From contig CAZULW010000080.1 in the NCBI GenBank assembly GCA_964621455.1, positions 1 to 10,783 of the forward strand: a stretch of DNA of 10,783 bases, read 5' to 3'. The translations under genes were made by a program, and so were the position numbers. The first letter of the stretch is position 1; each line of letters starts with the position of its first letter. The stretch is from G020354025 sp964621455. GTDB lineage: Bacteria; Fidelibacterota; Marinisomatia; SCGC-AAA003-L08; TS1B11. Shown here piece by piece: positions 6,953 to 10,783 of the stretch. The notes beneath the pieces were generated by a model. It did no database searches. It was not told the DNA's origin and was given only the letters and a program-made list of their open reading frames with translations.

Positions 6953-8000
6953 CGGCAGCCTCCGCCACGGGACAACAGGCGCATTCAGCCGGCTGACAGA
7001 GGGATTCGATCCACTCCAGCAACCCCTGTTGCTGCCCGAAGTTCGCCGGCCTTTGAAGGCCCAGCCGCTCCACGTGCCGTCTCACCCGCCCATAGGTCCA
7101 GCCAAGGGGAAGCCGGTACCATTCATCAAACCGGTCTGCGCCCGTATTGGCGCTGCTGAGGGGTAGCAACCAATTGCCAACTGACTCAATCAGAAAAGGC
7201 CGGGTGGGAATAGGCAGGCCCCCTTCACGCAGTTCCTGGACCAGCTGCCGGGCCTCTTCCAGAGACCAGGCCCATAGCGAGCTAGGCGTGCGATTGTACG
7301 TATGAGCCAGCGCGCTCAGAAAAACCAGGCGGCCGGGCAGTTCTTTCCTGATTCTGCCCGTGGCCTTGAGGGACAGGCGGGCCATCATACCTGACACGAA
7401 GGAGAAGAGGTCCTCCTCACCAGGCCCGGGGGCCAGCCAAAGCTTGACGAGCGCCAGCCGGTGACGATCAGGCCCTAGACGCTGCGCCAGGGCATCCAGG
7501 ACATTCCGGGATTCCCGGCCATTCAAGTCCGCCAAACGGCGCCACCACCTCTGCATCGCCAGGGTACGGAGAAAATCAGCCTGGCCCCGAAAACCGGATA
7601 ACGCCCGGGGGATGGCCTCGCAACGGGGTTGGAACGAGACCGGCTCCCTGGGCAGGGAAACTGTTGGTATTACTCTCCACCGCTCTTGAGGCACAGCCTC
7701 AAGGGTGCCGGCGGCGATCACATGGAGAATCACCTGGCGGTAGCGCGGATCCCACCGGTGTCGGTGTTGACGCCAGCCTTCCCCTCGCAAGTGGATTTCC
7801 ACATCCCCGCGCCGCACCCTGCCGTCGGGGAACATCATGGCCGCTCCCAGAAAGTCGGGTCCCGGCCCCCCGTTTCGTTTGCCTTGCTGGATAATCCGGT
7901 ATTTACCCCCCAGGCCATACATACTGCGCCCGGCGCTACGCTCCCATCGGGCATAAAGGTCCAGCTCCCGGTCAGAGAGCGCACCGGCGCCTTCCAGCAC
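6942..8000 (-). CDS. DUF2851 family protein
   Basis: A conserved protein of unknown function. The family pattern is clear: GPGPDFLGAAMMFPDG, then GDVEIHL, WRQHRHRWDPRYRQVILHVI, and a C-terminal cysteine cluster (CQPAECACCPVA). It has no signal peptide or membrane segment, so it is probably cytoplasmic. The start is uncertain: GTG at 8000 gives 352 residues, fits the usual distance of about 45-50 residues to the GPDF motif and follows GGAGGTGA at the plsC stop at a rather long spacing. Alternatives are ATG at 8054 and GTG at 8078, both overlapping plsC and lacking a ribosome-binding site. The 3' end overlaps the rfaE2 start by 11 bases. The P-D, then E-I-H arrangement recalls a nuclease-like core, but that is speculation. 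Confidence 0.82.
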   Translation of the reverse strand: MLEGAGALSDRELDLYARWERSAGRSMYGLGGKYRIIQQGKRNGGPGPDFLGAAMMFPDGRVRRGDVEIHLRGEGWRQHRHRWDPRYRQVILHVIAAGTLEAVPQERWRVIPTVSLPREPVSFQPRCEAIPRALSGFRGQADFLRTLAMQRWWRRLADLNGRESRNVLDALAQRLGPDRHRLALVKLWLAPGPGEEDLFSFVSGMMARLSLKATGRIRKELPGRLVFLSALAHTYNRTPSSLWAWSLEEARQLVQELREGGLPIPTRPFLIESVGNWLLPLSSANTGADRFDEWYRLPLGWTYGRVRRHVERLGLQRPANFGQQQGLLEWIESLCQPAECACCPVAEAAGDF

Positions 8001-8013
8001 GCCTAACCGGGGC

Positions 8014-8733
8014 TCACCTCCAGGGAGCGTCCAGCAGGGCCTGGATGCGATCATGGGCGTCTTGGAGGAGGGATTCACGATCTTTGTCTGTCAAAGCCTT
8101 CGTTTCGATAGGCTGGCCAATGGTAACCTTAATTGGCGTGTGTGTCAAGCTCATTGCGCCAGGAGGCAGGGCCTCGAAGGACCCGCGTATCGCTACCGGA
8201 ATCAGGGGCAGTCGGCTGCGAAGCGCGATATGAAACACGCCTTTTTTGAAGGGCAGGAGCCAGCCGTCACCGGACCGGGTTCCCTCCGGGTAAAGGATCA
8301 GGGATACGGCTTTAGTTTGCAGGGCTTTCAAGGCTCGTTCCATTGAACGGCGGGCTCTGGCGGCGTTTGACCGGTCGACCGGTATGCATCCCGCGGCCCG
8401 CATGCTCCATCCGAAAAAGAAAATACGAAACAGCTCTTTCTTGGCCATGAACACTACCGTCCCGGGCAGGGCGGCCAGGGCAAGCGGGATGTCCAGGACA
8501 CTGGCATGGTTACTCATATAAATAACTTTCTGCCCTGCCGGAATGTGCTCGCGTCCCCGGATGGTGATTGGCAGTCCCGTAGACCAGAGAACCCACCAGC
8601 CCCAGGCCCGGAGCCACCAGCCGATAAAGCGCTTGGAGGAGTCCACCGATGCAGTGAGCATGATGAGGGTTCCGAAAATCGCAGTGGCCACCAGCACGTG
8701 CAATCCAAACCAAGCCATCCGCAACCGTTTCAT
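8014..8733 (-). CDS. plsC: 1-acyl-sn-glycerol-3-phosphate acyltransferase
   Basis: Membrane-bound lysophosphatidic acid acyltransferase, which adds the second acyl chain to make phosphatidic acid, the precursor of all membrane phospholipids. The 239-residue protein begins with a hydrophobic segment (about residues 8-27) and has the family blocks in order: NHASVLD (75-81, catalytic His76 and Asp81, the HX4D motif), FMAKKELFRIFFFGWSMRAAGCIPVDR (block II, about 95-121), LYPEGTRSGDG (147-157, phosphate-binding EGTR) and LIPVAIRGS (block IV, about 177-185). The usual family length is about 240. Its ATG overlaps the serS stop as ATGA, so it is probably translated by coupling. A GAGGAG lies 14 or more bases upstream, too far to be ideal. 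Confidence 0.95.
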   Translation of the reverse strand: MKRLRMAWFGLHVLVATAIFGTLIMLTASVDSSKRFIGWWLRAWGWWVLWSTGLPITIRGREHIPAGQKVIYMSNHASVLDIPLALAALPGTVVFMAKKELFRIFFFGWSMRAAGCIPVDRSNAARARRSMERALKALQTKAVSLILYPEGTRSGDGWLLPFKKGVFHIALRSRLPLIPVAIRGSFEALPPGAMSLTHTPIKVTIGQPIETKALTDKDRESLLQDAHDRIQALLDAPWR

Positions 8734-10007
8734 AGGGGAGTCAGCGTCTCCTCACCATAGTAGGGTACCAACACCTCGGGAAGGGTAACTGCACCGTCGG
8801 CCTGCTGGCAGGTCTCCAGCAGGGCCGCCATCAGCCTGGGGGTGGCCACCCCGGAGCCGTTGAGGGTATGAACGTGGTCCAGTTTGCCCGTGTCGCTTCT
8901 CCGGAAGCGGATGTTGCCCCGGCGCGCCTGGAAAGCCTCGAAATTGCTGCAGCTGCTTACCTCCAGCCACTGGTCCGTGGCCGGCGCGTATACTTCCAGA
9001 TCGTAGCACTTGGCGGCACCAAACGAGAGATCACCGCTGCACAGGTCAACCACCCGGTAGACCAACTCCAGCCGCCTCAAGACCTCCTCCGCATCGGCCC
9101 GCAGGGTCTCCAGATCATCGTAGGAAGTGGCGGGGTGGACAAATTTGACCAGCTCCACCTTGTTGAACTGATGGACCCGCAGCAGGCCCCGCGTCTCGCG
9201 GCCGTAGCTGCCCGCCTCCCGCCTGAAGCAGGCGCTGAAGGCCGTGTAGTTGCGGGGCAGGTCGTCTTCCGAAATGATCTGGCCCTGGTGGATGCCCGTC
9301 ACGGGTACCTCGGCGGTGGGGATCAGGAACAGGTCGTCTATGGTGGTAATGTACATGTCATCTTCCAGCTTGGGCAGCTGGCCCGTGATCAGGGTGGTCT
9401 GCCGCGTTGCCAGGAACGGGGGATAGATTTCGATATAGCCCCGTTCCCTGGTATGCAGGTCCAGCATGAAATTAATAAGCGCCCGCTCCAGGCGGGCCCC
9501 CTGGCCGGTGTAGAGTGGGAATCCCCGCCCGGCGATTCGGGCACCGGCCTCAAAATCCACCAGGCCCAGGGAAGTAATCAGTTCCAGGTGGTTCCGGGCC
9601 TCGCCGGCGGGCCGGGCCGCTTCTCCCACTGTGCATACCACCCGGTTATGAGAAGGATCGGAACCTATGGGGACCGACGGATGCGGCAGGTTGGGTACCC
9701 ACAACAGGTGCTGGTGCAGCCGCTCTTGAAGGTCGTGAATCTCCTGGTCCAGCTGCTTGATCTGCCGGGACAGATCGCCCATGGCGGCTATCTCGCCCTG
9801 CGCCTGCTCTCCCGCCCGCTTCAGCTGGGCAATCTCCTTGGAGACCTTGTTGCGCCGCGACTTAAGTCTGTCAGCCAGAGTAATTTTTTCGCGCACCTGT
9901 TCATCCAGGGCAAGGATCTCATCCAGCCCCCCAGCGGTGGCACCCTTGTTCACCATCCCCTGGCGAACCAGCTCCGGGTTTTGGCGAATAAACCTTAGTG
10001 GAATCAT
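8730..10007 (-). CDS. serS: Seryl-tRNA synthetase
   Basis: Class II aminoacyl-tRNA synthetase that charges tRNA-Ser (and tRNA-Sec where present) in the cytoplasm. At 425 residues it has normal length. The N-terminal region starts MIPLRFIRQNPELVRQGM and forms the long antiparallel coiled coil that grips the tRNA variable arm (about residues 28-100). The catalytic core shows the TAE loop (231-233, PTAEVP), motif 2 FRREAGSYGRETRGLLRVHQF (261-281), the serine-pocket region around LEVSSCSNFEAFQARR and motif 3 LNGSGVATPRLMAALLE with Arg391. No clear Shine-Dalgarno precedes the ATG at 10007. It is the first gene of the close-packed series and follows a 480-base gap containing a candidate extended -10 promoter about 30 bases upstream. 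Confidence 0.97.
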   Translation of the reverse strand: MIPLRFIRQNPELVRQGMVNKGATAGGLDEILALDEQVREKITLADRLKSRRNKVSKEIAQLKRAGEQAQGEIAAMGDLSRQIKQLDQEIHDLQERLHQHLLWVPNLPHPSVPIGSDPSHNRVVCTVGEAARPAGEARNHLELITSLGLVDFEAGARIAGRGFPLYTGQGARLERALINFMLDLHTRERGYIEIYPPFLATRQTTLITGQLPKLEDDMYITTIDDLFLIPTAEVPVTGIHQGQIISEDDLPRNYTAFSACFRREAGSYGRETRGLLRVHQFNKVELVKFVHPATSYDDLETLRADAEEVLRRLELVYRVVDLCSGDLSFGAAKCYDLEVYAPATDQWLEVSSCSNFEAFQARRGNIRFRRSDTGKLDHVHTLNGSGVATPRLMAALLETCQQADGAVTLPEVLVPYYGEETLTPL

Positions 10008-10035
10008 CAGATGTTCATTTTCTCAGGTGGCATCC

Positions 10036-10041
10036 ATTATG
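10036..10041 (-). promoter_or_regulatory. serS: Candidate extended -10 promoter for serS
   Basis: On the minus strand TGC followed by CATAAT (five of six matches to TATAAT plus the extended TGn element) would start transcription near base 10029, giving a leader of about 22 bases before the serS ATG. The -35 position (GATGAT, 17 bases further up) is poor. This is inference from sequence pattern only. Confidence 0.3.
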
Positions 10042-10302
10042 GCAACGAGTCGGCACGCATCATCCGTCTTTGCGTCCCTTTCCAAAGGAATCCTGCGGAT
10101 CGGCCCGCTAATCAGCGGTCTCCGGGCGGGCTTGGCGGTTAATGCGCCCTTCGCCCTTCCCTCTTCACTATCTACTGCTACCTGTCTCCGTCCGTTGGTT
10201 GGCGGACTACGCCAGGCAAGCTGCTATTGTCACTGCTTCTTAATATATCCCGTCAATTCTGTTATCCTGTCAAATTCTTCATTCTTCAATTTTCAATATT
10301 CT

Positions 10303-10320
10303 CTCTGCGTCCTCTGCGTC
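10303..10320. repeat. Tandem 9-mer, two perfect copies
   Basis: CTCTGCGTC occurs twice in direct succession (10303-10311 and 10312-10320), within an AT-rich and otherwise featureless stretch. On the other strand it reads as repeated GACGCAGAG, a phrase common in intergenic low-complexity repeats. Confidence 0.7.
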
Positions 10321-10325
10321 CCATC

Positions 10326-10342
10326 CCCCGCCATCGGCGGGG
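10326..10342. repeat. Perfect 7-bp GC-rich hairpin
   Basis: CCCCGCC, a 3-base loop (ATC), then GGCGGGG. It is not followed by a T-run on either strand, so a terminator role is unlikely. It is immediately next to the larger palindrome cluster. Confidence 0.7.
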
Positions 10343-10350
10343 TTCGGCCC

Positions 10351-10402
10351 GGCTCAGGCTTCGTCGTGAACGTTCGGCTGAGCTCACGTCGAAGCCTCAG
10401 CC
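10351..10402. repeat. Inverted repeat A (19-bp arms, two mismatches)
   Basis: The left arm 10351-10369 (GGCTCAGGCTTCGTCGTGA) pairs with the right arm 10384-10402 with two mismatches around a 14-base loop. The right arm is shared with inverted repeat B, so the two hairpins cannot form at once. Confidence 0.75.
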
Positions 10403-10407
10403 GAACG
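10371..10407. repeat. Inverted repeat B (12-bp perfect arms)
   Basis: CGTTCGGCTGAG (10371-10382) and CTCAGCCGAACG (10396-10407) pair perfectly around a 13-base loop. Its left arm occupies the loop of inverted repeat A, making an interleaved A-B-A'-B' layout. The core GTTCGGC occurs two more times nearby, at 10342 in direct and 10463-10469 in inverse orientation. Confidence 0.8.
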
Positions 10408-10487
10408 GGCATGCCTCCGCGGTTATCCCCCGTCTTCAAGCTGGAACGATTGATACGGCTTAGCCGAACCTTTTTCGCGGAACTAAG

Positions 10488-10783
10488 TTAGTGTCCCTTT
10501 CCGCTGAGTACCACCCAAACGGTTATAAGCAGGATTTTCAGGTCAAGTCTGATGGACAGATTTTCGATGTAGAAGAAGTCATCCTTCAGCTTGCGGCGGA
10601 CATCTTCGAGGGAGGTATCGTAATTTCCACGCACCTGGGCCCAGCCGGTAATCCCGGGCCGCACCAGCAAGCGGCGATAGTAGTAGGGAAATTCCTGGAC
10701 GAGCCATTCTACGAAGAAGGGCCGTTCAGGGCGGGGACCCACCAGGCTCATGTTGCCTATGAGGACATTCCAGAGCTGGGGCA
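10488..10783 (-). CDS. Bacterial sugar transferase (polyprenyl-phosphate glycosylphosphotransferase), C-terminal part
   Basis: The last 98 or so residues of a membrane enzyme that transfers a sugar 1-phosphate from a nucleotide sugar to undecaprenyl phosphate, the first step of exopolysaccharide or O-antigen repeat synthesis. The reading frame is open to the window edge, so the start lies upstream. Family motifs are clear: LWNVLIGNMSLVGPRPERP, RPGITGWAQVRGNYDTS, then KLKDDFFYIENLSIRLDLKILLITVWVVLSGKGH. An internal ATG at 10751 is not the true start because the conserved PQLWNVLIGN stretch precedes it in frame. It probably ends a polysaccharide gene cluster that continues outside the window. 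Which sugar it transfers cannot be told from this fragment. Confidence 0.93.
   Translation of the reverse strand, partial: PQLWNVLIGNMSLVGPRPERPFFVEWLVQEFPYYYRRLLVRPGITGWAQVRGNYDTSLEDVRRKLKDDFFYIENLSIRLDLKILLITVWVVLSGKGH

Larger units (their letters stand above)
10008..10487. other. Repeat-rich stretch without a convincing gene
   Basis: This 480-base gap separates the sugar transferase from serS. No frame has a recognisable protein; the open frame running over it on the plus strand continues from antisense serS and looks accidental. It holds short stem-loops (10105-10118, 10190-10207, 10326-10342), tandem copies of GCCCTTC (10146-10159) and CTCTGCGTC (10303-10320), an AT-rich patch (about 10240-10300) with GACAGGATAACAG-like and GAAGAATGAAGAAT-like minus-strand text, and a palindrome cluster (10342-10469). 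Such mixtures resemble the dispersed intergenic repeat fragments of many environmental bacterial genomes. No intrinsic terminator with a T-run on the minus strand is visible. Confidence 0.6.

Noticed and set aside
8868..9998. Plus-strand open frame of 376 residues opposite serS
   Set aside because: It lies wholly antisense to seryl-tRNA synthetase, whose motifs are intact. The translation has no recognisable domain, and high GC makes long antisense frames common.
10242..10273. TTGACA (10273-10268) and TATATT (10247-10242) on the minus strand as a serS promoter
   Set aside because: The spacer is 20 bases, too long for a good sigma-70 promoter, and the text belongs to GACAGGATAACAG-like low-complexity repeats. 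The start would also be over 200 bases from serS.
10457..10475. CGGCT-T-AGCCG followed by T-run (plus strand) as a terminator
   Set aside because: The loop is one base, too small to form the full stem, and the T-run is on the strand that carries no gene ending there.
10008..10487. T-box or other riboswitch leader for serS
   Set aside because: I found no T-box GGTGGNACCGCG-type anti-terminator signature and no known riboswitch core. Small stem-loops alone do not support the call.
9757..10491. Plus-strand open frame of 244 residues spanning the serS start and the repeat-rich gap
   Set aside because: Its first third is antisense serS and the rest translates short repeats and low-complexity text. 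No motif or plausible gene context was found.

Overview
The window is a dense block of housekeeping genes, all on the minus strand, from a GC-rich Gram-negative-type bacterium. The gene content suggests the FCB superphylum or a related candidate phylum (for example Marinimicrobia- or KSB1-like). The pointers are a DUF2851 protein, a 31-residue AURKAIP1/COX24 (mS38/bS22-like) ribosomal micro-protein, a stand-alone RfaE2-type heptose-phosphate adenylyltransferase, and an HU/IHF-family protein with an unusual N-terminus. This placement is inference from gene content. Several genes have good Shine-Dalgarno sequences, unlike typical Bacteroidetes.

Read in the direction of transcription (high to low coordinates), the window opens with the C-terminal part of an exopolysaccharide-type sugar transferase (10783-10488). 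About 480 bases without a convincing gene follow (10487-10008). They are packed with short inverted and tandem repeats, including two interleaved palindromes, and hold a candidate extended -10 promoter just before serS.

Then comes one tightly packed series of twelve genes: seryl-tRNA synthetase (serS), lysophosphatidate acyltransferase (plsC), a DUF2851 protein, RfaE2-like adenylyltransferase, an MltD-like lytic transglycosylase with three LysM domains, SppA-like signal peptide peptidase, HU-like DNA-binding protein, the bS22/mS38-like micro-protein, a secreted zinc-dependent phospholipase C/P1-nuclease family protein, exonuclease VII large and small subunits (xseA, xseB), and NAD kinase (cut by the window edge). 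Neighbours overlap (three ATGA junctions), abut (TAG|ATG before xseA) or lie at most 55 bases apart, and no convincing intrinsic terminator is visible. Much or all of the block may be one operon or a few overlapping ones. Its themes are translation, membrane lipid and LPS-core precursor synthesis, envelope remodelling and quality control, nucleoid structure and DNA repair.

I see no defence island, CRISPR array, transposase, tRNA or rRNA. The observations most worth a second look are a 15-residue tandem duplication at the start of the HU protein, a hairpin that could hide the xseA ribosome-binding region, the micro-protein gene, a recent LysM duplication, and the repeat-rich gap before serS.
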